A DNA stretch of 64,000 nucleotides from the NCBI GenBank assembly GCA_002314145.1, contig DCCG01000028.1, positions 62,001 through 126,000 of the forward strand. The letters are read 5' to 3'. The notes under the pieces were generated by a model, which saw nothing but the letters and a program-made list of their open reading frames with translations, was not told the origin of the DNA and made no database searches. Each line of letters begins with the position of its first letter. Within the stretch, counting starts at the first letter, position 1. This DNA is from Thalassolituus sp. UBA1087 (GTDB lineage Bacteria > Pseudomonadota > Gammaproteobacteria > Pseudomonadales > Oceanobacteraceae). Position numbers and translations under genes: made by a program. This document shows positions 22,495 through 31,227 of this stretch, piece by piece.

Positions 22495-23157
22495 TCAGTT
22501 CTGTACGCCCGGCAGAAATGGTACGAATTTGACACTTTCGAGTGTTTTGCGGCTGAAGTGTTCACCATGGCGGGTAATTAATACCAGCTTCTGTTCCGCC
22601 CCGCCCACCGGCATAATCAGCCGGCCACCGTCAGCCAGCTGCTGTAACAGAGAGTCGGGCACCTGCTCCGGTGCGGCGGCGGCAATAATGCCGTCAAAGG
22701 GTCCATATTCCGGCCATCCCCAACTGCCATCGGACAATTTCAGTGACAGGTTGCGGTAGCCCAGTTCGCGCAAACGCTGTGCTGCGCGTTTCTGCAGCGG
22801 CTCTATCCGTTCGACACTGTAAACTTTTTTGACCAGCGGAGAGAGCACAGCGGTCTGATAACCGGAACCGGTTCCTATTTCGAGTACTTTTTCCAGCGGT
22901 CCGGCGGCCAGCAGGGTTTCGGTCATCCGGGCAACAATGTAGGGCTGGCTGATGGTCTGGCCGTTGCCGATGGGCAGGGCAGTATCTTCGTAGGCGCGGT
23001 GGGACAAGGCTTCATCAACGAAAAGGTGACGGGGAGTCTGTGCAATAACATCCAGCACAGTCTCATCTTTGATGCCGTTATCTCTCAGCCGTTTCACCAG
23101 CCGGTTGCGGGTGCGCTGAGATGTCATGCCTATACCATTACGCTGATGATCGTTCAC
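22495..23157 (-). CDS. pcm: Protein-L-isoaspartate O-methyltransferase
   Basis: Methylates isoaspartyl residues in ageing proteins to start their repair. It has 220 residues. Typical motifs are the N-terminal RNRLVKRLRDNGI, the substrate region FVDEALSHRAYEDTALPIGNGQTIS (read as two parts), SAM motif I LEIGTGSGYQTAVLS, and GGRLIMPVG near the C-terminus. The start is a GTG four bases after the surE stop, so the pair is translationally coupled. It sits in the conserved surE-pcm-nlpD-rpoS series, in this genome with DUF368 between pcm and nlpD. Confidence 0.96.
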   Translation of the reverse strand: MNDHQRNGIGMTSQRTRNRLVKRLRDNGIKDETVLDVIAQTPRHLFVDEALSHRAYEDTALPIGNGQTISQPYIVARMTETLLAAGPLEKVLEIGTGSGYQTAVLSPLVKKVYSVERIEPLQKRAAQRLRELGYRNLSLKLSDGSWGWPEYGPFDGIIAAAAPEQVPDSLLQQLADGGRLIMPVGGAEQKLVLITRHGEHFSRKTLESVKFVPFLPGVQN

Positions 23158-23161
23158 GTGT

Positions 23162-23902
23162 TCAGTTCTCTATTACCTCAGTCACAGCCGGAATTGCTGT
23201 GTGCTGTGTCATGTCCATCTGAATGGGGGTAACGGAAACTTTCCCCTGTTCAACCGCGTAAATATCGGTCCCGGGACCGTCGTCAGCAAAGGCACCGGCG
23301 GCGGAGATCCAGTAACACTCTTTACCCCGGGGATTGGTGGTCAGCACCGGATTATCGGACCGGTGACGATGTCCGAGACGCGTGACTTCAATACCGGTTA
23401 ATTCAGTATAGGGGCGATCAGGGACATTGATGTTAATAATGGAATTCGCCGGCAGCTGCAGCTGTTCCAGTCTGGGGATCAGATCCAGCAGGGCCTGTGC
23501 CGCCGTCGCAAAGTACGTTTTGCCACACAGTGACACGGCAACCGGTGTTTTACTGAGGAAGCGTCCTTCCATGGCAGCGGCGACGGTGCCTGAGTAAATA
23601 ACGTCATCACCGAGGTTGGCGCCGGCATTAATGCCGGCGATCACGCGCTCGCACTGGTCGGCATAAAAGGCGTTAATGCCGAGGTGCACACAATCCGTCG
23701 GGGTCCCGTTCACACTGATGACATCAGCGTCGAGATGGACCGGATGCAGGGGCCGGTCAAGGGTCAGTGAGTTACTGGCACCGCTGCGGTCACGATCCGG
23801 CGCAACAACACAGATACCGTATCCGGCTTGTTCAAGAGACTGCCTGAGCGTCCTGAGCCCGGGTGCATGGACTCCGTCATCATTGGACAACATCAGCTTC
23901 AT
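23162..23902 (-). CDS. surE: 5'/3'-nucleotidase SurE
   Basis: A metal-dependent nucleoside monophosphatase linked to stationary-phase survival. It has 246 residues. The N-terminal SNDDGVHAPGL supplies the metal-binding Asp8-Asp9 pair, RSGASNSLTLDRP carries the conserved Ser, and AGINAGANLGDDVIYSGTVAAAMEG (read in two parts) provides the Asn ligand loop. It overlaps truD by 4 bases (ATGA) and is followed closely by pcm, so truD-surE-pcm form one operon. Confidence 0.97.
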   Translation of the reverse strand: MKLMLSNDDGVHAPGLRTLRQSLEQAGYGICVVAPDRDRSGASNSLTLDRPLHPVHLDADVISVNGTPTDCVHLGINAFYADQCERVIAGINAGANLGDDVIYSGTVAAAMEGRFLSKTPVAVSLCGKTYFATAAQALLDLIPRLEQLQLPANSIININVPDRPYTELTGIEVTRLGHRHRSDNPVLTTNPRGKECYWISAAGAFADDGPGTDIYAVEQGKVSVTPIQMDMTQHTAIPAVTEVIEN

Positions 23903-24888
23903 TCACTGTGTTCCTTTTCTTCGCTGTGCATAATTTCACGGATAATGGAGGTGGCATAATACCCGGCTGGCAGAGAAAAGGAGAGAGTCAGATCAGTATG
24001 CTCCGGCTTTTCCTGCCATTCCCAGCGCAGATTGGCCGGCAGAGCAGCAACGGCCCGCCGTTCCTGTTTAAGGCCCGCGTGTTCGAGCCCATCACACAGA
24101 GCTGCATGCTGAGCGGCCACCCGGGTTTCCAGTTCCAGCGCCTCATCGGTGCTCTGAAGGCGGCCGCGTCCCCACAAAGGCGCGGTCGGAATACCATCAT
24201 CACCTTCAATATCACCGCCGATGCTCTGTCCCCACAGACCGCAGCGGATACGTTCTGCCACCACATCATTAAAGATCAGTGAGCGCACGGCGGAGAGGTA
24301 GATACTTTTTTTATTGCGGTTTTTCACTTTGAATTCGCCGGCCAGCATGGCGCGTCCGGATTCGATATTGCCACCACCATGCCCAAAGCGCTGCTCGCCA
24401 AAATAGTTAGGCACACCGTATTCGCGGATCTTTTGCAGATTGCTGTCCACGGCACCCTGCTCCCCCTGCACTCCTGTCAGGCGGATATCAAAGCGGTTGC
24501 CAAGCAGATCACCACGACGCAGTTTTTTACTGTGCCGGGTCTGCGCCAGTACCGTCATTTCATCATCATTCAGCTGAGCAAAATCCGGCGCTTCCACTCT
24601 GGGCAGATAAATACTGAACCACTGACGGGTAATGGCATTGCGGTCTTTCATACCGGCATAGCCAACATCCATCTCTTTCACGCCCGCCCGTTCTGCCAGC
24701 TTTTTGGCAATCCAGGCGGTATTTGCGCCGTTTTTTTCAATATGCAGCCAGACATGTTCGCCTTCGCTACAGGGTTGGCCCAGCGGTATTTCATCCACCC
24801 GGAAGTCGCTGTTGTGAGCTTTCAGCACGCCGGTGGCGTGGGTTTCGGGGTAGGCTTTCGGCCACTCGGGAAGTAAAGATTCGCTCAC
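23899..24888 (-). CDS. truD: tRNA pseudouridine synthase D
   Basis: Makes pseudouridine 13 in tRNA-Glu. It has 329 residues, slightly short beside the E. coli enzyme. Motif GYAGMKDRNAITRQWFS (about 77-93) holds the catalytic Asp, and VPNYFGEQRFGHGGGN (about 155-170) is the second TruD motif. The insertion domain is present between about 180 and 290. It is packed between ispF (10 bases) and surE (4-base overlap) on the same strand. Confidence 0.96.
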   Translation of the reverse strand: MSESLLPEWPKAYPETHATGVLKAHNSDFRVDEIPLGQPCSEGEHVWLHIEKNGANTAWIAKKLAERAGVKEMDVGYAGMKDRNAITRQWFSIYLPRVEAPDFAQLNDDEMTVLAQTRHSKKLRRGDLLGNRFDIRLTGVQGEQGAVDSNLQKIREYGVPNYFGEQRFGHGGGNIESGRAMLAGEFKVKNRNKKSIYLSAVRSLIFNDVVAERIRCGLWGQSIGGDIEGDDGIPTAPLWGRGRLQSTDEALELETRVAAQHAALCDGLEHAGLKQERRAVAALPANLRWEWQEKPEHTDLTLSFSLPAGYYATSIIREIMHSEEKEHSE

Positions 24889-24898
24889 GGTTTTCTCT

Positions 24899-25369
24899 TC
24901 AGGTTAATAACAGGACCACCGCATGCACGGCGATACCTTCTTTACGGCCAACGTAGCCGAGTTTTTCAGTCGTGGTGGCTTTGACATTGACATCGTCGCG
25001 GCGCACCTGCAGATCGGCGGCGATATAATCGCGCATGGCATCAATGTGAGAGGCCATTTTCGGCGCCTGAGCCACAATAGTGATGTCTGCATTCCCTACC
25101 CGGTAGCCTTTATCGGCGATCAGGGTGATCACGTGGCGCAGCAACAGACGGCTGTCTGCGCCCGCCCATTCAGCGTCTGTATCCGGAAAATGTTGACCAA
25201 TATCCCCCAGTGCCGCCGCACCGAGCAAAGCGTCCGCCAGCGCGTGCAGGACAACATCGCCATCGGAATGTGCTTTCAGCCCCTGATTATGGGGAATCTG
25301 TACACCGCCGAGGGTAATAAAATCCCCCTCTTCAAAGGCGTGTACGTCAAAACCATGGCCAATCCGCAT
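24899..25369 (-). CDS. ispF: 2-C-methyl-D-erythritol 2,4-cyclodiphosphate synthase
   Basis: The fifth step of the MEP isoprenoid pathway. It has 156 residues and works as a trimer. Metal ligands are Asp8, His10 (GHGFDVH) and His42 (GDVVLHALADALLGA). The C-terminal VNVKATTTEKLGYVGRKEGI-type motif is complete. It follows ispD by 5 bases, and the two enzymes act two steps apart in the pathway. Confidence 0.98.
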   Translation of the reverse strand: MRIGHGFDVHAFEEGDFITLGGVQIPHNQGLKAHSDGDVVLHALADALLGAAALGDIGQHFPDTDAEWAGADSRLLLRHVITLIADKGYRVGNADITIVAQAPKMASHIDAMRDYIAADLQVRRDDVNVKATTTEKLGYVGRKEGIAVHAVVLLLT

Positions 25370-25374
25370 TACAT

Positions 25375-26094
25375 TCAGTCCTCTTTACGGGATAAAAAGA
25401 ATTCAGCCAGCGCCAGGTCATCCGGACGCGTGACTTTAATATTGCCGGCACTGCCTTCCACCAGATAGGGAGCCTGACCCGAGAGCTCCATGGCCGAGGC
25501 TTCGTCCGTTACTTCAGAGCCATCTGCCAATGCCTGCTGCAGGGCTTTTTTTAATGCCGCGTAGCGGAACACCTGAGGGGTCAGCGCATGCCATAACTGA
25601 TGGCGGTCAACCGTATGATCAATGACGGCACTGTCTGCGCCACCGGGACCCGGCTCCCGTCTGCCTCGTTTCATGGTATCGCGCACCGGCGCCGCCAGAA
25701 CGGCACCAGGGTCACGCAGAGCCGCCAGCAGTTTATCCAGATCACGGTGTTGCAGACAGGGACGGGCAACGTCGTGTACCACTACCCAGTCATCAGCAGC
25801 GGCGACCGTTTCCAGTGCCTGCAGACCATTCAGCACAGAGTAACAGCGCTCCTCTCCGCCGGCAGCACGAATGATGCGCGGGTCATGGGCAAAGTCACTG
25901 TCCGGCCAGTATGGATCGTCTGCAGACAACACCAGCACCAGTTGTTCAAAGGCCGGATAACTGAGCATCATCGCCAGCGTATGATCAATCAGATAGCGGT
26001 TATGCAGCGGCAGATATTGCTTGGGCCGGTCGGCCTGCATGCGCGAACCAACACCGGCAGCCGGGAGGACCGGCCAGTATTTAGGGGTTGTCAT
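25375..26094 (-). CDS. ispD: 2-C-methyl-D-erythritol 4-phosphate cytidylyltransferase
   Basis: Couples CTP to MEP in the MEP isoprenoid pathway. It has 239 residues. The nucleotide-binding loop PAAGVGSRMQADRPKQYLPL (about 10-29) has the catalytic Arg and Lys. VVHDVARPCL and the C-terminal GSAGNIKVTRPDDLALAE are family motifs. It lies 36 bases after ftsB and 5 before ispF, in the usual ftsB-ispD-ispF order. Confidence 0.98.
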   Translation of the reverse strand: MTTPKYWPVLPAAGVGSRMQADRPKQYLPLHNRYLIDHTLAMMLSYPAFEQLVLVLSADDPYWPDSDFAHDPRIIRAAGGEERCYSVLNGLQALETVAAADDWVVVHDVARPCLQHRDLDKLLAALRDPGAVLAAPVRDTMKRGRREPGPGGADSAVIDHTVDRHQLWHALTPQVFRYAALKKALQQALADGSEVTDEASAMELSGQAPYLVEGSAGNIKVTRPDDLALAEFFLSRKED

Positions 26095-26130
26095 GGGTAG
26101 TGGAAATTACCGGGCTCAGAGTTGTCATTG

Positions 26131-26445
26131 TTATTCAGCGGGCTCAGGGTCAACAAACAGAATAAAAGTTTCCCCTTCGCGCACCAGCCCGAGTTCTTCA
26201 CGGGCTTTTTCTTCAAGGATCGAGGTGCCGGCCCGGAGGTCCATTACTTCCGCCAGCAGTGATTCATTTTCACTGCGCTGAACCTCATTGTCCTGATGCA
26301 GAGCACTGATACTGTGCTGCAGACTGCGGGTGGCGATCACGCCGCTGTCGTCAAACCAGATACGGTATTGCAGTACCACCAGCAGAAACGCGGGTACCAT
26401 AATCATCAGCAGGTTTTTCAGGTTCGGGATAAATTTTTCCGACAT
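26131..26445 (-). CDS. ftsB: Cell division protein FtsB
   Basis: A 104-residue bitopic protein of the FtsQLB division complex. There is a short cytoplasmic N-terminus, one transmembrane helix (about 11-28, MIMVPAFLLVVLQYRIWF), then a periplasmic coiled coil rich in Gln/Glu/Leu (about 32-75) and the conserved REELGLVREGETFILF segment. The location between eno and ispD is characteristic. Confidence 0.95.
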   Translation of the reverse strand: MSEKFIPNLKNLLMIMVPAFLLVVLQYRIWFDDSGVIATRSLQHSISALHQDNEVQRSENESLLAEVMDLRAGTSILEEKAREELGLVREGETFILFVDPEPAE

Positions 26446-26497
26446 AACCGATCCGGATATTATTTGTACACAAAGTGTAGCTTACCAAAGCCGTAAT

Positions 26498-26526
26498 AAA
26501 AAAACGGGCTGTTGAGCCCGTTTTTT
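26498..26526. terminator. Terminator between eno and ftsB
   Basis: The stem aaaaaacgggct/agcccgtttttt with loop gttg, 14 bases past the eno stop. It ends eno, so ftsB probably starts from a promoter in the remaining 50-odd bases or by read-through. Confidence 0.85.
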
Positions 26527-26539
26527 ATACCCTTCAGTA

Positions 26540-27832
26540 TTACTGGCCTTTGATTTCAGAGCGGCCTTTATAAGGCGCCTTGCCGGCCAGTTGTTCTTCG
26601 ATACGCAGCAGACGGTTGTATTTGGCAACCCGGTCGGAACGGCACAGCGAACCGGTTTTGATCTGGCCGGCTGCAGTACCGACCGCCAGATCAGCGATGG
26701 TTGCGTCTTCCGTTTCACCGGAACGGTGAGAGATCACCGCGGTGTAACCTGCGTCTTTCGCCATTTTGATCGCGTCCAGCGTTTCAGACAGAGAACCGAT
26801 CTGGTTGAACTTGATCAGGATGGAGTTACCGATGCTTTTCTCGATACCCTCCGCCAGGATTTTGGTGTTGGTGACGAACAGGTCGTCACCCACCAGCTGT
26901 ACTTTGCTGCCCAGTTTTTCTGTCTGGTATTTCCAGCCGTCCCAGTCAGATTCATCCTGACCGTCTTCGATAGACACAATCGGGTAGTCGTCACACAGCT
27001 GTGCCAGATAATCAGAAAACTCTTCTGCGCTGAATACTTTGCCTTCGCCTTTCAGGTCGTACTTGCCGTCTTTGTAGAATTCAGACGACGCACAGTCCAG
27101 CGCCAGAGTAACGTCTTTATCCAGCTCATAACCGGCACCGGCTACCGCTTCTTTAATAGCCGCCAGTGCATCGGCGTTGGATGCCAGGTTCGGAGCGAAA
27201 CCACCTTCGTCACCTACGGCGGTGTTCAGGCCTTTGGCGCTCAGCACTTTTTTCAGGCTGTGGAAAATTTCTGCTCCACAACGCAGGGCTTCCGCAAAGG
27301 TCGGCGCGCCAACCGGCTGTACCATAAATTCCTGAATATCGACGTTGTTATCGGCGTGCTCACCACCGTTGATGATGTTCATCATCGGCACCGGCATAGA
27401 GTAAACACCGGCAGTACCATTGATATCGGCGATGTGTTCGTACAGTTCAACGCCTTTCGCGGCAGCGGCTGCTTTGGCAGCGGCCAGCGAAACCGCCAGA
27501 ATGGCATTAGCACCCAGTTTGGATTTGTTGTCGGTACCATCCAGCGCCAGCATTTTGTTGTCCAGCGCACGCTGATCCAGTGCGTCCATCCCTGCCAGGG
27601 CTGGTTTGATGGTGTCATTGATATTGGCAACAGCTTTCAGCACCCCTTTCCCCAGATAACGGCTTTTATCGCCATCACGCAGTTCCAGAGCTTCGCGGGT
27701 GCCGGTGGATGCACCACTGGGAGCGCAGGCAGTACCAAAAAAACCGCCTTCCAGGGTTACATCCGCTTCAACCGTCGGGTTACCACGGGAATCCAGTACT
27801 TCGCGTGCCTTAATATCAATTATCTTTGCCAT
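26540..27832 (-). CDS. eno: Enolase
   Basis: Interconverts 2-phosphoglycerate and phosphoenolpyruvate. It has 430 residues. The start at 27832 (MAKIIDIKAREVLDSRG) is the family N-terminus and has a TGGAGAC ribosome-binding site 5 bases upstream. The ATG 12 bases earlier is not preferred. Other motifs are the substrate loop GAPSGASTGTREALELRD (written in reading order, about 35-52), the metal site SIEDG, and the catalytic region ISHRSGETEDATIADLAVG. It lies directly after pyrG. The kdsA gene often found between the two is absent. Confidence 0.98.
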   Translation of the reverse strand: MAKIIDIKAREVLDSRGNPTVEADVTLEGGFFGTACAPSGASTGTREALELRDGDKSRYLGKGVLKAVANINDTIKPALAGMDALDQRALDNKMLALDGTDNKSKLGANAILAVSLAAAKAAAAAKGVELYEHIADINGTAGVYSMPVPMMNIINGGEHADNNVDIQEFMVQPVGAPTFAEALRCGAEIFHSLKKVLSAKGLNTAVGDEGGFAPNLASNADALAAIKEAVAGAGYELDKDVTLALDCASSEFYKDGKYDLKGEGKVFSAEEFSDYLAQLCDDYPIVSIEDGQDESDWDGWKYQTEKLGSKVQLVGDDLFVTNTKILAEGIEKSIGNSILIKFNQIGSLSETLDAIKMAKDAGYTAVISHRSGETEDATIADLAVGTAAGQIKTGSLCRSDRVAKYNRLLRIEEQLAGKAPYKGRSEIKGQ

Positions 27833-27979
27833 GCTTGTCTCCAATAACAGAGGCTTTCTGAAACTGCCCCGGGGTTGCCACTGCGGCGTTAAAAATCAAT
27901 TCGATCAGGGTCATTTATAAACGCCCCTATATCATCAATTGTTGCCTTGCATTGCCGGCCCCGGCTACAGCGTCAGGGA

Positions 27980-29608
27980 TTAATGTGTCTTTTTATGTTC
28001 AAGTGCTGCGGCGATAAAGGACGAAAACAGTCCATGACCATCACGTGGAGTAGAAGTAAATTCCGGATGGAACTGACAACCCACAAACCATGGGTGATCC
28101 GGAACTTCCACAACTTCCACCAGCTCGCCGTCGACGGAACGGCCGGCAATACGCAGACCGGCTTTTTCCAGATCGCCGACCAGCGATGAGTTCACCTCAT
28201 AACGATGACGGTGACGCTCGGTGACCAGCTCTTTGCCATACGCGTTGGCGGTGGTGGATTCCGGTGCCAGCACGCATTCCTGTCCTCCCAGGCGCATGGT
28301 ACCGCCCAGGTCGGATTCTTCGGTGCGTTTCTCTACCTGGCCGGATGCATCCTGCCATTCGGTGATCAGACCAATAACAGGGTGTTGGGTATCGGCGCTG
28401 AACTCAGACGACTGAGCGTCATCCCAGCCAACCACATGGCGGGCGAATTCAATCACGGCCACCTGCATTCCCAGACAGATCCCCAGATAAGGGATTTTGT
28501 TTTCACGGGCGTACTGAACCGTGCGGATCTTGCCTTCCACACCACGGTTACCGAAACCGCCGGGAACCAGAATGGCATCCACACCAGACAGCAGCTCAAT
28601 GCCTTTGCGTTCCACATCTTCAGCGTCTACGTAGCGGATATTCACTTTGGCTTTGTGATGGATACCGGCATGGTCGATGGCTTCGATCAGGGATTTATAA
28701 GCATCCAGCAGATCCATGTATTTGCCTACCATCGCAATGGTGACTTCTTTTTCCGGATTCAGCTTGGCATCCGCCACGGCATCCCATTCGCCCAGATCAG
28801 CTTCTGAGCAGGTGAGATCAAACTTCTCAACGATCAGATCGTCCAGCCCGGCTTCATGCAGCATGCGCGGGATCTTATAGATAGTATCGGCATCTTCCAG
28901 CGGAATGACGGCACGCTCTTCGACGTTGGTAAACAGCGCAATTTTGCGCAGTGCCGACGCATCGATTTTATGGTCAGAACGACAGATAAGTACGTCCGGC
29001 TGCAGACCAATGGTACGCAGTTCTTTCACCGAGTGCTGCGTCGGTTTGGTTTTGGTTTCACCGGCGGTGGCAATGTAAGGGACCAGGGTCAGGTGCAGCG
29101 ACAGCGCGCGTTTAGAGCCCAGCTCCACTTTCATCTGGCGCACGGCTTCCAGGAATGGCTGGGATTCGATATCACCCACGGTGCCACCAATTTCTACTAA
29201 GGCCACATCTGAGCCTTCGGCGCCTTCCAGTACACGACGTTTGATTTCGTCCGTGATGTGAGGAATCACCTGCACAGTACCGCCCAGATAGTCACCGCGG
29301 CGTTCTTTCGCCAGCACATCGGTGTAGATACGGCCGGTGGTGAAGTTGTTACGGCGGGACATGGTAGTGCGGATAAAGCGCTCGTAATGGCCCAGATCCA
29401 GGTCAGTTTCAGCGCCGTCATTTGTCACAAACACCTCACCGTGCTGGAAAGGGCTCATGGTGCCGGGGTCAACGTTGATATAAGGGTCCAGCTTGAGCAT
29501 GGTGACCTTAAGGCCACGGGCTTCCAGAATGGCAGCCAGAGATGCAGAAGCGATGCCTTTCCCCAAAGAAGAAACAACACCACCCGTGACAAAGATAAAA
29601 CGTGTCAT
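27980..29608 (-). CDS. pyrG: CTP synthase
   Basis: Makes CTP from UTP with glutamine. It has 542 residues. The start MTRFIFVTGGVVSSLGKG is the family N-terminus, so 29608 is preferred over an in-frame ATG at 29641. The synthetase domain (to about 265) includes the P-loop-like GGVVSSLGKGIASAS. The class I amidotransferase domain has the catalytic Cys in YLGICLGMQ (about 380) and His/Glu in FHPEFTS near the C-terminus. It is 147 bases upstream of eno on the same strand. Confidence 0.98.
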   Translation of the reverse strand: MTRFIFVTGGVVSSLGKGIASASLAAILEARGLKVTMLKLDPYINVDPGTMSPFQHGEVFVTNDGAETDLDLGHYERFIRTTMSRRNNFTTGRIYTDVLAKERRGDYLGGTVQVIPHITDEIKRRVLEGAEGSDVALVEIGGTVGDIESQPFLEAVRQMKVELGSKRALSLHLTLVPYIATAGETKTKPTQHSVKELRTIGLQPDVLICRSDHKIDASALRKIALFTNVEERAVIPLEDADTIYKIPRMLHEAGLDDLIVEKFDLTCSEADLGEWDAVADAKLNPEKEVTIAMVGKYMDLLDAYKSLIEAIDHAGIHHKAKVNIRYVDAEDVERKGIELLSGVDAILVPGGFGNRGVEGKIRTVQYARENKIPYLGICLGMQVAVIEFARHVVGWDDAQSSEFSADTQHPVIGLITEWQDASGQVEKRTEESDLGGTMRLGGQECVLAPESTTANAYGKELVTERHRHRYEVNSSLVGDLEKAGLRIAGRSVDGELVEVVEVPDHPWFVGCQFHPEFTSTPRDGHGLFSSFIAAALEHKKTH

Positions 29609-30003
29609 AGAAGGTCCGCAAAAACGAGATTTAGAAGTCAAAACGGAAGGTCAGGCGCCTCCTTGGCGTCTTCCTGAACCCTCGCTCAAGATGGGAGGGC
29701 AGAATACCAGAAGAGGCTATCCGGGTAAAACCAAAAGCGCCCGCATCGGGGATTTTTATGCGCTGGCTGACGGTGTGTTACAGCAGGTATCTGAGCTGCC
29801 GCCCGCCTGATACCGGACCCGCGTGCCACCTGGGTACAAATCCGGCACAAAACCGGCGCAACAGCCATAGCCAAAAGACAGACAGGCGCGCAATAACCCG
29901 GGTAACAGGACGTCACAGCGCGCAATACTTCACATCCCGCAAGGTGAAAAAAGCGCATAATCCGGCCCGGTCAGATCATGACTGTATTAACTAAGGATGT
30001 AAT
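29609..30003. other. Intergenic region between divergent pyrG and a lipoprotein gene
   Basis: 395 bases with no convincing gene. It must hold the pyrG promoter (minus strand). On the plus strand a CATAAT -10 candidate (29956-29961) and an inverted repeat ttcac/gtgaa (29930-29949) precede the lipoprotein gene. An imperfect hairpin (ggaag...gcgcc/ggcgt...cttcc, 29645-29674) lies in the pyrG leader. None is strong enough to assign a regulator. Confidence 0.5.
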
Positions 30004-31116
30004 GTGAATACTGTTAAAACCGGCCTGATGGCCATTTCAGCCCTCTTTCTGGCCGCCTGTGCCAGTACCCCGAAAGACACAACGCCGCTTAATGAAACCA
30101 GTGTCATCCGCTCTGAGTATCGCATGGATGGCGTTATTCTGCCGGCCGCCAAAGTGACGGAAGTCCGTTACACCCGCGCAGATCAGCAGCGTATTGATGA
30201 AAAAACCGAATTCGACTCCTGGCTTGCCCGCCAGCTGGCCGGTGACGCTGAGTCACGCACCATCACCCGCCTCGACCGCAACCTGATCTGGTCACTGAAC
30301 CCGGACGAAGAAACCTACACCGAATGTCCGCTGACAGGCTGTGACACCCCCACACTGTGGGATGAAATCCGGGCGTCAGAAGAAGATGGCAGCATCAGCG
30401 GCGGCGAAGAGGAAGAAGAAGCTCCGGCGTTCGACCCCACCGGCGGTCAATCCTGCCAGCTGACCCCACAGAAACCTGTGTTCAAAGTTACCCCTAAAGC
30501 CAAAGGCCGGACCATCAATGGCTACCGCGCTGACCAGTATATTGTGAGCCTGGAAATCGCCATGAAAGACAAGGCCGGGCGTAAAGACACCAACCTGATC
30601 ACCATGGATTTCTGGGTCGCAGAAGAAGATGAAGGCATCCGTTCTGCGCTGGACATGGAACAAGAGTTCCGCGATGCACTGTACAACAAAATTAATCCGG
30701 ACAACCCACTGAACCGCTTTGTCAGCGCACAGATATATACGCTGCTGGCCAATATGCTGGCCGATTCTCCTGAACTGAAGAAAATCGCCAAACAACTGAA
30801 TCAGATTCAGGGGTACCCGGTTTCGGTGAAAATGGAATGGTACAGTGAAAAAAATACCTGTCCTGAGGTCGTCGCCGCCAAAGAAGAGAAAAAAGAGGCC
30901 GGATTCGATGTGAATGATCCGGTGGGATCACTGAGCAGTATGGCCGGTGGCCTGCTGTCCGGCATGGCTGAAAAGCAGGTTGAAAAACATTTCAAACCCA
31001 GCCCGGATAAACCCGTCCTGACTTATATTTATGAAGTAAAAGAAACCAGCACCCAGGCCCGTCACGACAGCCTGTTCAATGTACCTCATGGCTACAAACT
31101 GCAGGACCGCCGCTGA
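30004..31116 (+). CDS. Predicted lipoprotein of unknown function
   Basis: I do not recognise the family. The 370-residue product starts with GTG after an AAGGA site and has a lipoprotein signal peptide ending in LAAC (Cys at about 19). The mature part is hydrophilic. It has a CPLTGCDTP segment with paired cysteines (about 110), a Glu-rich linker (SGGEEEEEAPAF, about 135-146) and a further Cys in GGQSC. The second half contains PKAKGRTINGYRADQYIVSLEIAMKD (read in two parts), reminiscent of lipoproteins that measure conversion of a substrate, but this is weak. A strong terminator follows, so it is a single-gene unit. Confidence 0.6.
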   Translation: MNTVKTGLMAISALFLAACASTPKDTTPLNETSVIRSEYRMDGVILPAAKVTEVRYTRADQQRIDEKTEFDSWLARQLAGDAESRTITRLDRNLIWSLNPDEETYTECPLTGCDTPTLWDEIRASEEDGSISGGEEEEEAPAFDPTGGQSCQLTPQKPVFKVTPKAKGRTINGYRADQYIVSLEIAMKDKAGRKDTNLITMDFWVAEEDEGIRSALDMEQEFRDALYNKINPDNPLNRFVSAQIYTLLANMLADSPELKKIAKQLNQIQGYPVSVKMEWYSEKNTCPEVVAAKEEKKEAGFDVNDPVGSLSSMAGGLLSGMAEKQVEKHFKPSPDKPVLTYIYEVKETSTQARHDSLFNVPHGYKLQDRR

Positions 31117-31141
31117 TTCAGCACATGGCCCTGCGATCAAT

Positions 31142-31179
31142 AAAAAAGCCAGCGCCGGTTCGCCAGCGCTGGCTTTTTT
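31142..31179. terminator. Strong bidirectional terminator
   Basis: The perfect 14-bp stem aaaaaagccagcgc/gcgctggctttttt with a 10-base loop, between the plus-strand lipoprotein gene and the minus-strand lactate dehydrogenase-like gene. Confidence 0.92.
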
Positions 31180-31227
31180 AATGGTGGACTGCCGCTTTAA
31201 CCGCCCGGCCGCAGAATACGGGATGCT

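Noticed and set aside
26591..27847. 418-residue open frame opposite eno
   Set aside because: It mirrors the entire enolase gene on the other strand and shows no domain or ribosome-binding site.
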